NCBI GenBank assembly: GCA_900768995.1
Contig: CAAGEZ010000045.1
Coordinates: 1-52,404 of the forward strand
Source of the DNA: Oscillospiraceae bacterium
Lineage (GTDB): Bacteria > Bacillota > Clostridia > Oscillospirales > Ruminococcaceae
Direction of reading: 5' to 3'
Length of the DNA stretch: 52,404 nt
Notes under the pieces: model-generated
Databases searched by the model: none
Told to the model about the DNA's origin: nothing
Seen by the model: only the letters and a program-made list of their open reading frames with translations
Translations under genes and position numbers: made by a program
Part shown: piece by piece, positions 40,654 through 48,488 of the stretch
Layout: each line of letters opens with the position of its first letter
How positions within the stretch are numbered: position 1 is the first letter of the stretch

Positions 40654-41976
40654 ATGATGATAGATCAAATAAGCGATATTAAGCCATCAGGTAATTACTG
40701 GCTTTTTACAGCTAATAGCAAAGTGTACAATCACGATAAAGCTTTTGAAAAATATGGATATATTGATTGGAGACAACCTAAAAATTGTAGTATTGGAGAT
40801 ATTGCTTTTATTTATGTTGCAAGTCCTAGTAAAAGAATACGATATAAAACTATAATTATTGCAAAGGATATGAACGAAGATTCTACGAGTGAATTTTGGA
40901 CAAATCAATCAGATAATACAGATGTTTATTGCAGAGTAAAGCTGCTTAATGCTACAGACAGCAATTTACTGGACACTAAACATTTAAATAGGTTAGGAAT
41001 TAATAATTTTCAAGGTGCAAAACAAAATATTACGCTAAAAAAGGATTTAATAAAATATATAGATGAAGTTTTTAACGGGGAAATTACTGAAAACAATTCA
41101 GGCTCTTATTCTAAAACAAATTTTCTTTCTGACGTGTATTTGAGCAGCGTTGAATACGAAAGCATCGTCTCTCTCCTCCGCCACAAGAAAAATATTATTC
41201 TCAAAGGTGCTCCGGGTGTGGGAAAGACCTTTGCCGCCAAGCGCCTTGCCTATTCGATAATGGGCGAAAAGGACGACAGCCGTGTTAAGACCGTGCAGTT
41301 TCATCAGAGCTGTTCATACGAGGATTTTGTGGAAGGCTACCGTCCCGCAGAGGACGGCGGATTTTCGCTTAGTGACGGCATATTCAAGAGATTTTGCAGC
41401 CTGGCTCGGGTTAACAGCGACCGAGACTTCTTTTTCATCATTGACGAGATAAACCGAGGAAATCTCAGCAAGATATTCGGTGAGCTTCTTATGCTCATCG
41501 AATCGGACAAGCGTGGCGAGGAATATTCCGCAGACCTTATCTACAGCGGTGACAGCTTCAGCATCCCTGAAAATCTGTACATAATCGGTATGATGAACAC
41601 CGCCGACCGCAGCCTTGCAATGATAGATTATGCTCTCCGCCGCCGTTTTGCATTTTACACAATGAAGCCCGCTTTTAATGACCCAACTTTTAAAAGTCAG
41701 TATGAAAATGTATCCTGTGAACTTTTTCATAAGGCGATAGCGGCAGTGGAAAATCTCAACAAGGTCATACTTTCCGACAGCTCCCTCGGCGCAGGCTTTG
41801 AGATAGGTCACAGCTATTTCTGCAAAAAGCCCGAGGAGATAGACGATATTCTTGTGAAAAATATCATTAAGTATGAAATTATCCCCACAATTGAGGAATA
41901 CTGGTTCGATAATGCAGACAGGCTGAACACCGAGAGGCAGAAGCTTGAGGCTCTCCTTGATATCGACGGTGAATAA
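40654..41976 (+). CDS. mcrB: EVE-domain McrB-type restriction GTPase
   Basis: The motor and recognition subunit of a type IV restriction system that cuts DNA with modified bases. Residues about 10-140 form an EVE/PUA-like domain (YWLFTANSKVYNHDKAF, DIAFIYVASPSKRIRYK, CRVKLLN), which reads modified cytosines. The AAA+ McrB domain follows: Walker A GAPGVGKT (185-192), QFHQSCSYEDFVEGYRP (215-231), Walker B FIIDEINRGN (261-270) and the GTPase motif MNTADRS (314-320), then RRRFAF. The first 460 bases are clearly AT-rich, while the rest has the composition of the neighbours; the change lies near 41120, at the domain border. A second ATG one codon on has a slightly better spacing to AAGGTG. It lies 2 bases before mcrC. 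Confidence 0.93.
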   Translation: MMIDQISDIKPSGNYWLFTANSKVYNHDKAFEKYGYIDWRQPKNCSIGDIAFIYVASPSKRIRYKTIIIAKDMNEDSTSEFWTNQSDNTDVYCRVKLLNATDSNLLDTKHLNRLGINNFQGAKQNITLKKDLIKYIDEVFNGEITENNSGSYSKTNFLSDVYLSSVEYESIVSLLRHKKNIILKGAPGVGKTFAAKRLAYSIMGEKDDSRVKTVQFHQSCSYEDFVEGYRPAEDGGFSLSDGIFKRFCSLARVNSDRDFFFIIDEINRGNLSKIFGELLMLIESDKRGEEYSADLIYSGDSFSIPENLYIIGMMNTADRSLAMIDYALRRRFAFYTMKPAFNDPTFKSQYENVSCELFHKAIAAVENLNKVILSDSSLGAGFEIGHSYFCKKPEEIDDILVKNIIKYEIIPTIEEYWFDNADRLNTERQKLEALLDIDGE

Positions 41977-41978
41977 AA

Positions 41979-43022
41979 ATGAAGCTTTATAAAAACAGCA
42001 TACCTATCGGAAATATATACTATATGCTCTCATATGCATTCCGTGACCTGACGGAGCAGGGGATAGTTTCCGTCCGCCCAGAGGAATTTGATAACACTGC
42101 CCAGCTTATGGCGGAAATTATCATCAGGGGAGTGTCGTATCAGCTGAAAAAAGGGCTTTTCAGAGGCTATGATAGCTGTACCGATGAGCTTTCGTCAGTC
42201 AGGGGCAGGATAAATATGTCCGAAACGGTGAACAGATGCAGCCATATCCGCCGAAGGATAGTCTGCGATTATGACGAATACACTGACGATGTCCTTATGA
42301 ACAGGATTTTGCGCTCAACGATGCTCCTCCTTATCCGCTCGGACATAAAGCCCCGTCAGGTCTCCGATTTGCGGCGGCTCGTGACATATTTCGGACAGGT
42401 CTCGGATATCGCTCTTTCGGAAATACGCTGGAACAGTCTGAGCTATGACAGAAACAGCCGTGAATATCGCCTGCTGATGAGCGTGTGCAGGATAATCTGC
42501 GAGAATATGCTCCACTCCACAGAAAATGGCGATATTATACTTGCGGATTTCGGAGAGGAAAATCTTCCGAAACTTTATGAGAAATTCATTCTGAACTACT
42601 TTGCCGTTCACCATAAGAATCTGTCGCCTGCATCATCTGAAATAAAATGGGCATTTTCGGAGAGCGGTTCAAAGCTTTTTCCGAAAATGCAGTCGGACAT
42701 TATGCTTACAAACGGGAACAGGCGGCTTATAATCGACGCAAAGTTTTATTCCCACACCACCGTTCAGAATTACGGTAAGCACAGTGTTCATTCCCACAAC
42801 CTTTATCAGCTTTTCACCTATGTTATGAACGAGTCAGCAGCTTTTTCGGGCGATGTTTCGGGAATGCTCCTTTATGCAAAGACCGACGATGATGTCATTC
42901 CCTCTGAGGGACTTTCGGTCAATATCTGCGGCAAAGCTTTCGCAGTTCGCTCCCTTGACCTCCGTGGGGATTTTGACAGCATATGCAGGCAGCTTGACAG
43001 CGCAGCCGCACTTATCAAATAA
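41979..43022 (+). CDS. mcrC: McrC-type nuclease subunit
   Basis: The partner that docks on the McrB ring and carries the nuclease. The 347 residues start with an N-terminal region typical of McrC (IPIGNIYYMLSYAFRDL). A helical middle (LSSVRGRINMSETV) follows, then a C-terminal PD-(D/E)xK domain: E201 (YEKFILNY), D240 (KMQSDIMLT) and D253-A-K255 (LIIDAKFYS). The length is normal. A GAATAAAA-type spacer of 2 bases separates it from mcrB, so they are co-translated. Confidence 0.94.
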   Translation: MKLYKNSIPIGNIYYMLSYAFRDLTEQGIVSVRPEEFDNTAQLMAEIIIRGVSYQLKKGLFRGYDSCTDELSSVRGRINMSETVNRCSHIRRRIVCDYDEYTDDVLMNRILRSTMLLLIRSDIKPRQVSDLRRLVTYFGQVSDIALSEIRWNSLSYDRNSREYRLLMSVCRIICENMLHSTENGDIILADFGEENLPKLYEKFILNYFAVHHKNLSPASSEIKWAFSESGSKLFPKMQSDIMLTNGNRRLIIDAKFYSHTTVQNYGKHSVHSHNLYQLFTYVMNESAAFSGDVSGMLLYAKTDDDVIPSEGLSVNICGKAFAVRSLDLRGDFDSICRQLDSAAALIK

Positions 43023-43042
43023 AAAAGGAGCCAAACGGCTCC
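43021..43042 (-). terminator. Terminator of the cell-wall-binding protein gene
   Basis: On the minus strand GGAGCC-GTTT-GGCTCC is followed by TTTTTTATT. It overlaps the mcrC stop codon and may also stop mcrBC transcripts. Confidence 0.75.
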
Positions 43043-43051
43043 CTTTCTGTA

Positions 43052-43915
43052 TCACTTAACAGTTATTTTTATCTTAACATAAACAGATTTATCTTCCTTG
43101 GACTTGATCGTAACAGTCGCCTTGCCGGGCTTCAGAGCTTCGATCTCGCCCTTGCTGTTGACGGAAACAACAGAATCCCTGGAGCTGGAGAAGGTAACGT
43201 CCTTGCAGTTTGTGGTAACGGGGCGGAAACTGTAGGAAAGTGTGAATTTTGCTCCCTTGTCAATTGTTATATCATCGTGAGTAACAACAATTTCATCGGG
43301 GAGAATTTTCTTTTCCTCCGCAGTTTCTTCCTCAGCCGCTTCTGTTTCGGCGGCTGTTGTAACGGAGGTCACGGGCTTGGTGTTGTCATATTCATCATAT
43401 TTTGTATCAGTCCGCACCTTGCCGTTTTTGTCAAAGCGGACACGTTCGCCGTCAATGCTTACAGTCCTGTTCACAGCACGCTTTCCGTTGGTGCAGTAGT
43501 AATAATCCTCGCCATCGACAGTCTGCCAGCCTGTGAGCATTTTGCCGTCCTCATCGAAAATATAATAGCTGCCGCTTATCTTCACGCTGCCTGTTGCCAT
43601 TGCGCCGCTTTTGCCGAAATAATACTTGGAGCCGTCATCTCTCAGCCAGCCTGTGTGCATCTTGCCGTCCTTGTCAAAGTAATATTTCTTGCCTGATTTT
43701 GCGGTCAGCCAGCCTGTTTTCATAATTCCCTTGGTATTAAAATAATACTTGCTGCCGTCAATTTCCTTCAGGCCTGTAACAGCTTTTCCGCTGTCATCTA
43801 TGTAGGTCATACCGCTGTCGGTCTCTTTCCATTCATCTGCAAAGCAGCTTCCTGCCACGGATAAAACAGCCGAAGCGGCAATTATAACTGCCATTGCCTT
43901 TTTCATCATTTCCAC
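43052..43915 (-). CDS. Secreted cell-wall-binding repeat protein with Ig-like domain
   Basis: Counted from 43915 the 287 residues have a signal peptide (MKKAMAVIIAASAVLSVAGS, ending near SCFA). Six or seven 20-residue choline-binding-type repeats follow (GWLTAKSGKKYYFDKDGKMH, GWLRDDGSKYYFGKSGAMAT and others), then an acidic linker and a C-terminal Big2 Ig-like domain (about 205-287). The repeats bind cell-wall polymers non-covalently, so it is an attached surface protein; no catalytic domain is present. The start is taken as GTG, 9 bases after AAAGGAG; the two ATG codons 2-3 codons later are spaced too far. It has its own promoter with a palindrome. Confidence 0.88.
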   Translation of the reverse strand: MEMMKKAMAVIIAASAVLSVAGSCFADEWKETDSGMTYIDDSGKAVTGLKEIDGSKYYFNTKGIMKTGWLTAKSGKKYYFDKDGKMHTGWLRDDGSKYYFGKSGAMATGSVKISGSYYIFDEDGKMLTGWQTVDGEDYYYCTNGKRAVNRTVSIDGERVRFDKNGKVRTDTKYDEYDNTKPVTSVTTAAETEAAEEETAEEKKILPDEIVVTHDDITIDKGAKFTLSYSFRPVTTNCKDVTFSSSRDSVVSVNSKGEIEALKPGKATVTIKSKEDKSVYVKIKITVK

Positions 43916-43946
43916 TTTGGTTTGCTCCTTTCGTTTTGATATAACC

Positions 43947-43975
43947 ATAATACACCGTTTTGGTGTATTTGTCAA
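43947..43975 (-). promoter_or_regulatory. Promoter with palindromic operator, cell-wall-binding gene
   Basis: Minus strand TTGACA (43970-43975), a 17-base spacer, TATTAT (43947-43952). AATACACC and GGTGTATT form a perfect inverted repeat with a 5-base centre (43949-43969) that fills the spacer and covers part of the -10 box. Confidence 0.8.
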
Positions 43976-43982
43976 GTATGTA

Positions 43983-45170
43983 TCAGTAATACTCCACCAC
44001 GTCGGATATCTCGCCGTTTTTGTAAATAACTCTCGGTATGCGCTTGGAAATGCCGCATATTATTTCGTAGCCGATAGTTCCGCAAATTTCCGCAAGGTCA
44101 TCGGCGGTCACAGTTTCATTTCCGTCAGTTCCGAGCAGCGTTACCTCCGTGCCCTCGGAAACGCCCTCAATGTCCGTAACATCAGCCATAAGCTGGTCCA
44201 TACATATCCTGCCGATGATAGGGGCTTTTTTGCCGTTTATCAGCACATATCCCTTGCCCGAAAGGCTTCTTGAATAGCCGTCCGCATAGCCTATGGGAAT
44301 GGTTGCGGCGATGATGTCCTTATCAGCTTTGTATGTTCTGCCGTAGCTTACGAAGCTCCCTGCCTTGACGGGCTTTACGTATGATACAGCCGCTTTAAGG
44401 TCCATTACAGGGGTGAGCTTCACGGGCATTTCAAGGCTCCTGTCAGGCTTTAAGCCGTAGAGCATAATGCCGAAGCGGACAAGTGTGCTGTGGTCGTTGT
44501 ATCTGAATGCGCCCCCTGCGCTGTTGAGGCAGTGGGTGTGCCTGAGAGAAACGCCATTTTCCTTTACCCTGTCACAGACAGCGAAAAATCGCTCGGTCTG
44601 GGCATCGGTATATGCGATATCGTCCTCGTCAAGGCTGTCAGCGGCGGCATAATGGGTGAATGCGCCGTCAAGGATAATTCCGTCAAGCTTTGCGGCGGAG
44701 CATACATCATTTGCGGCAGTATTGATCGAACCGCTGTCCGAAGCGCACACGCCGATACGTCCCATACCCGTGTCAACAGCCATATGTATCCTGACCCTTA
44801 CCCCCGCTTTTACCGCAGCCTCCGAAAGCTCACGGGCATATCCCGGGGAAACAGCCGCCTGAATGATGTCAAATTCAGTCAGCTCCTTTGCGTATTCCGC
44901 AGGGGTGTGACCGAGAATGAGTATCTCGCCTTTAACGCCGCTGCGGCGGATATTTTCCGCCTCCTTAATGTTTGAAACGGCGAAGAAGCTGACGCCCTGT
45001 GTTTCAAGGAAAGCTGCGATGTTTCCGTCATCGTGACCGTATGCGTTGGCTTTCACCACGCAGGCGATCTGGGTCTTGTCTTCATTTATAAGGCTTCTCA
45101 GAGCGGCAAGATTTCCGCTGAGTCTGTCGAGATGGACCTCTGCCCAAGCTCGTCTGAGAAAATTCTTCAT
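43983..45170 (-). CDS. alr: Alanine racemase
   Basis: A PLP enzyme that interconverts L- and D-alanine for peptidoglycan. Counted from 45170 the 395 residues carry the PLP lysine K40 in VVKANAYGHD near the N-terminus, SYGRTYKADKD with the region of the opposite catalytic Tyr, IPIGYADGYSR and GRICMDQLMADVTD. The frame opens at 45227, but AAAGGAG lies 11 bases before the ATG at 45170 and the family begins at FLRRAWAEVHLD. The gene ends 8 bases before the promoter of the cell-wall-binding gene. Confidence 0.96.
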   Translation of the reverse strand: MKNFLRRAWAEVHLDRLSGNLAALRSLINEDKTQIACVVKANAYGHDDGNIAAFLETQGVSFFAVSNIKEAENIRRSGVKGEILILGHTPAEYAKELTEFDIIQAAVSPGYARELSEAAVKAGVRVRIHMAVDTGMGRIGVCASDSGSINTAANDVCSAAKLDGIILDGAFTHYAAADSLDEDDIAYTDAQTERFFAVCDRVKENGVSLRHTHCLNSAGGAFRYNDHSTLVRFGIMLYGLKPDRSLEMPVKLTPVMDLKAAVSYVKPVKAGSFVSYGRTYKADKDIIAATIPIGYADGYSRSLSGKGYVLINGKKAPIIGRICMDQLMADVTDIEGVSEGTEVTLLGTDGNETVTADDLAEICGTIGYEIICGISKRIPRVIYKNGEISDVVEYY

Positions 45171-45190
45171 ATTGTGCAGTTCTCCTTTTA

Positions 45191-45207
45191 TTCGGGATAT
45201 TCCCGAA
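45191..45207. promoter_or_regulatory. Inverted repeat upstream of alr
   Basis: TTCGGGA-TAT-TCCCGAA, with perfect 7-bp arms, lies 21 bases before the alr start in the gap to the divergent DUF1273 gene. It may be an operator or a leader hairpin. Confidence 0.5.
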
Positions 45208-45226
45208 AATTTATATCCGAAAATCA

Positions 45227-45255
45227 TTGAAAATTCGGAAAATATGTGCTATAAT
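45227..45255 (+). promoter_or_regulatory. Promoter of the DUF1273 gene
   Basis: TTGAAA (45227-45232), a 17-base spacer, TATAAT (45250-45255), 31 bases before the start. Confidence 0.75.
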
Positions 45256-45286
45256 CATTATAACATCTTTGTTTTGGGGTGAAAAA

Positions 45287-45826
45287 ATGGACATTATCAG
45301 AGAAAAAACCGTCTGCTTCACAGGTCACAGACCCGAAAAGCTCCCGTCGGGAGGGGCTGAGGGTGCCGCCGAGACACGCATCATAAAAAGTCTGCTCTAC
45401 AACGAGATTTCCGCCGCCGCCGATGAGGGCTTTGACACCTTCATTACAGGAATGCAGCGTGGCATTGACCTGTGGGCGGGGGAAATTGTCCTGGAGCTTG
45501 CGGCATCACGGGGCTTGAAGCTTGTTGCCGCTCTGCCTTACCGTGATTTCGGAAAGGGTTTCAGGGACGGTGACAAGTGGAATTTCGGCAGGATAACGGA
45601 CAGTGCCGAAAGCGTGGCCATAATGTCCGAGACCTATACCCCTGCCTGTATGAACCTGAGAAACCGCTATATGGTGGATAATTCCGCCCGCATTATCGCC
45701 GTTGTGGGCAATGAGCGCAGCGGAACGGGTCAGACGGTGCGGTATGCCGAAAGCTGTGGGCTTGACATTCGCAGAATAGACCTCTGCGAGTTGTTCCCCG
45801 ATAAAGACCAACTTACTTTATTATAA
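45287..45826 (+). CDS. DUF1273 (YpsA/SLOG superfamily) protein
   Basis: Counted from 45287 the 179 residues begin with KTVCFTGHRPEKLP, the SLOG-fold signature of YpsA-type proteins. FDTFITGMQRGIDLWAGEIV follows, with the conserved GMxxGxD loop, and RNRYMVDNSARIIAVVG near the end. SLOG proteins bind nucleotides or their derivatives; YpsA affects cell division and stress in Bacillus, but the molecular role is open. GGGGTG lies 5-6 bases before the ATG; the frame upstream of it is promoter DNA. The last residues extend a little past the usual domain. It is monocistronic and divergent from alr. Confidence 0.9.
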   Translation: MDIIREKTVCFTGHRPEKLPSGGAEGAAETRIIKSLLYNEISAAADEGFDTFITGMQRGIDLWAGEIVLELAASRGLKLVAALPYRDFGKGFRDGDKWNFGRITDSAESVAIMSETYTPACMNLRNRYMVDNSARIIAVVGNERSGTGQTVRYAESCGLDIRRIDLCELFPDKDQLTLL

Positions 45827-45901
45827 CTCAAACGGGTCATTTTTTCAATAGCCACGGTAAATTGTATCCACATTGTAACCTTTTTTGATGAGCATTGCAA
45901 G

Positions 45902-46189
45902 TTACCTAATGAGCATTGCAAGTGCCGCCCCCGCACATATCACAACCGAAATTCTGAACATAACATTCATTATCCTGCCCGCAGCGATGCGGGCTTTTAT
46001 TTTTGCGGGGGAGAGCTTTGAGGGTGATATGCTGTTTTCAAGCCCGATTATCTGCAAGCGGGCTTCGTCCTCCAGCTCTGAGCTGCATTTGCCGATGCTT
46101 TCCGTCCGCAGAAAAAGCACCGCCTTTTCAAAATAAACGCTTTCGGGAAAGCTTACCTCCACGATTCTCTTGTTTACGCCCTTTATCAT
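45902..46189 (-). CDS. Small membrane protein, end changed by a 21-bp tandem duplication
   Basis: Counted from 46189 the 95 residues begin MIKGVNKRIVEVSFPESVYF, a pattern I recall from uncharacterised clostridial proteins. There is a soluble part of 70 residues and one C-terminal membrane helix (VMFRISVVICAGAALAMLI). The stop TAA (45902-45904) lies between two direct repeats of ATGAGCATTGCAAGT (45888-45902 and 45909-45923). The repeat is 21 bases long, so the frame continues past the stop as LAMLIKKGYNVDTIYRGY to a TGA at 45845-45847. The ancestral protein may have been about 11 residues longer. The ATG at 46189 is the family-like start; AAAGGA lies upstream. The function is unknown. Confidence 0.65.
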   Translation of the reverse strand: MIKGVNKRIVEVSFPESVYFEKAVLFLRTESIGKCSSELEDEARLQIIGLENSISPSKLSPAKIKARIAAGRIMNVMFRISVVICAGAALAMLIR

Positions 46190-46412
46190 AATATGCCGTT
46201 TTCCTTTCCTTGTTTTGAAAATATTATACCGCAATAGCTGTAAAAATATACATTTGGTAATATCTGTACGGACTTTTGACCGCAAATTCATCTGAAAACT
46301 GTTGAAAAACCTGTTGAAAGAGTTGAAAACTCTATTTGGAATTATGTTATTTTATGTCGAAAACGGTTGAAATTTGATTATACAGAGCGTAATATCTGAT
46401 AACGTAATATCC

Positions 46413-46454
46413 GATAAAAAAGAAATCGGCTGATGAAATTATCATCAGCCGACA
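46413..46454 (-). terminator. Terminator of the solute-binding protein gene; content of the 46190-46504 gap
   Basis: On the minus strand TCGGCTGATGA/TCATCAGCCGA (11-bp perfect stem) is followed by TTTCTTTTTT. The rest of the 315-base gap holds four copies of GTTGAAA (46301, 46313, 46322, 46366) and a 15-base tandem repeat CGTAATATC(T/C)GATAA (46389-46418). No gene was found in it. Confidence 0.85.
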
Positions 46455-46504
46455 AATTAAAATATAGAGGAGAAAATCCGAAAATCGGGATTTTTCAAAA
46501 GTGA

Positions 46505-48379
46505 TTATCTAACCTGATCTTCAAGTCCGCATCTGATTGCAGCTTCGTTCTCGCACCAAGCAAGGCACTCGCCGTTGGGGTCGTATTCCTTTACCTTAGC
46601 GGTCATATCAGCTACGATCTTGTCAAATTCTTCGTCAGACTCAGCGTAAATTGCGTTCCAGGAAGATGTTACGATAGTGTTCTTTACCTGCTCCCAGATG
46701 ATCTCAAGCTCATCGGACTTTGCAGACTCGGAGTAGGAAGTTGCGAGGGATACCTTGTAGTTTGTTGTGTTAAGATATTCCTGAGCGTTGTAGCAGCCTG
46801 TGCGGTCTCTCCAGTCGTTAAGGATATCATAATCGGTATCTGCACGGCGGCTTACCCAGTTGTCGCAGTTATAGGTTTCGCCGTTGGAATCGGGGTTGGA
46901 AGCATCTCTGGACCAGGTGGTGTTGTTAGCCTGGAAAGTGCCCTCGTTGAAGGAGATTCCGCCCCACTCTGCGGGCATTATAGTACCCTTTCTGTCCTTG
47001 TAAGCCTGCTCGCCAAGCTCGGTGAGGCAGGAGTTGCCGTTTTCGTCATAGTACCAGCATACGTCCTTGGGGCCGTACCAGTATGTCATATATCCCTCAG
47101 GAGTTGTGAGGTAGTTGATGATAGCCATACAAAGCTCGGGATATTCGGTGTTTGCGCCGATCGTCCAGACTCTGTTGCCGCCCATAACGTTCATACCGTA
47201 GCAGAGAGGAGATGCGTCCTTGGGAACCATAGGATACATAGCCTTGCCTGCGGAAAGGTGCTCTTCGGAATTGTAGAGCTGAGAACCTGCGTAATCGAAA
47301 ATGGAGAAGAAGATACCGCCGTTCTGAGCCTTTTCACTCATCTTGTCATATGTCTGAGTGATGGAGTTGGGGTCGATAAGACCTGCCTGATAAAGCTTGT
47401 TGAAGAACTTGAGGCTCTTGAGGTAAGGACCGTCAGGCTCGAGAGCGTCGTGGTACTTGCCTGTCTCAACATCGTAAAGACCGAAGCCCATTTCATCATA
47501 GCCCCAGTAGCAGGTAGCAAATGCCTTGACGTACATAACCATATTGCCGTCCCAGTCGGGCCACATTGAAACTGCATAGGTCTCGTTGCCAGCCTCGTCG
47601 GTGGGGCATATTTCCTTCATAGAAACGAAGAGGTTGTAGAGGTCATCAATGGTGTTTACCTCGGGATAGCCAAGCTCCTTATAGAGATCCCAGCGGAGGT
47701 CCATTGTATAGAAGAATGCCTCGTGATCCTCGGGAGATGTAGCAACGTTGTGACCGAAGCCGTAAACAACATCGCCTGCGCCGATAGAATTGTTGAGGTT
47801 TGCGTTGTTCTCGAGAGCGTAGGGCATATGAGCCTTAACGTAAGGACCGTAATCGGAAAGGATATCGTCCTCGTTCCAGTCAAAAAGCATACCCGAAGTA
47901 GCGGCCCTCTGATACTGGTTGCCTGTTGAACCGAAGACAACGATGTCGCCAAGGTCGCCGGACTCCATACGGGTATCGAATGTACCGTCGGAATCGGGGA
48001 TAATTGTCATAACGACGTTGTACTTCTGCTTCATAAGCTCTGCAAACCAGCCTGTAAGCTCACCGGAGTAGTTTGCGAGCTGGCTGTAGATGGTGATGTT
48101 GATAGGATCGGTAGTGCCGTAAAGCTCTGCAAAATCCTCGTCGGACTCTCTTACTTCCTCACCGTCATTTGCTGCTGCCTCTGTTTCGGAATCGTTTTCA
48201 GCCTCAGACACATCAGCATCGGAATCGGAATCAGCAGAATCGTCAGCACTGTTATCGGCAGCCTGAGCTGTGTCGCCTGTCTGATCGGTGGTTGTTGTAT
48301 CGGTGCTTCCGCCGCAGCCTGTTACCGCAGCCATCATAGAAACCGCAAGAACTGCGGAAAGAATCTTCTTTAACTTCAT
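46505..48379 (-). CDS. Extracellular solute-binding lipoprotein (sugar ABC type)
   Basis: The 624 residues have a lipoprotein signal (AVTGC, Cys22), an acidic Thr/Asp/Glu linker (about 25-80) and a large solute-binding fold of the family 1 type (MalE/LplA-like). Typical segments are DPINITIYSQLANYSGELTG, TIDDLYNLFVSMKEICPTDE, WDGNMVMYVKAFATCYWGYD and CMAIINYLTTPEGYMTYWYG. It would capture an oligosaccharide for an ABC importer, but no permease or ATPase gene is next to it, so the partners are encoded elsewhere. AAAGGGAA precedes the ATG. The nearest upstream gene on the same strand encodes a sortase-anchored protein. Confidence 0.9.
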   Translation of the reverse strand: MKLKKILSAVLAVSMMAAVTGCGGSTDTTTTDQTGDTAQAADNSADDSADSDSDADVSEAENDSETEAAANDGEEVRESDEDFAELYGTTDPINITIYSQLANYSGELTGWFAELMKQKYNVVMTIIPDSDGTFDTRMESGDLGDIVVFGSTGNQYQRAATSGMLFDWNEDDILSDYGPYVKAHMPYALENNANLNNSIGAGDVVYGFGHNVATSPEDHEAFFYTMDLRWDLYKELGYPEVNTIDDLYNLFVSMKEICPTDEAGNETYAVSMWPDWDGNMVMYVKAFATCYWGYDEMGFGLYDVETGKYHDALEPDGPYLKSLKFFNKLYQAGLIDPNSITQTYDKMSEKAQNGGIFFSIFDYAGSQLYNSEEHLSAGKAMYPMVPKDASPLCYGMNVMGGNRVWTIGANTEYPELCMAIINYLTTPEGYMTYWYGPKDVCWYYDENGNSCLTELGEQAYKDRKGTIMPAEWGGISFNEGTFQANNTTWSRDASNPDSNGETYNCDNWVSRRADTDYDILNDWRDRTGCYNAQEYLNTTNYKVSLATSYSESAKSDELEIIWEQVKNTIVTSSWNAIYAESDEEFDKIVADMTAKVKEYDPNGECLAWCENEAAIRCGLEDQVR

Positions 48380-48412
48380 TTCCCTTTACTCCGCCTTTCA
48401 TTGTAAAAGCTC

Positions 48413-48447
48413 AGCCGAGACACATTAATTTAATAATATGCTCGGCT
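48413..48447 (-). terminator. Hairpin between the sortase substrate and the solute-binding gene
   Basis: AGCCGAG and CTCGGCT (7 bp, 21-base loop) followed on the minus strand by GAGCTTTTAC. It is weak as a terminator and may only reduce read-through into the next gene. Confidence 0.4.
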
Positions 48448-48488
48448 GTGCCTGAAATTTTCTTAAAAAGTATTATGCTTTGTCAAGA

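Noticed and set aside
40654..43022. Larger defence island around mcrBC
   Set aside because: The flanking genes (Hsp70-like unit on the opposite strand, cell-wall protein, alr) show no known defence domains, so only McrBC itself is called as restriction.
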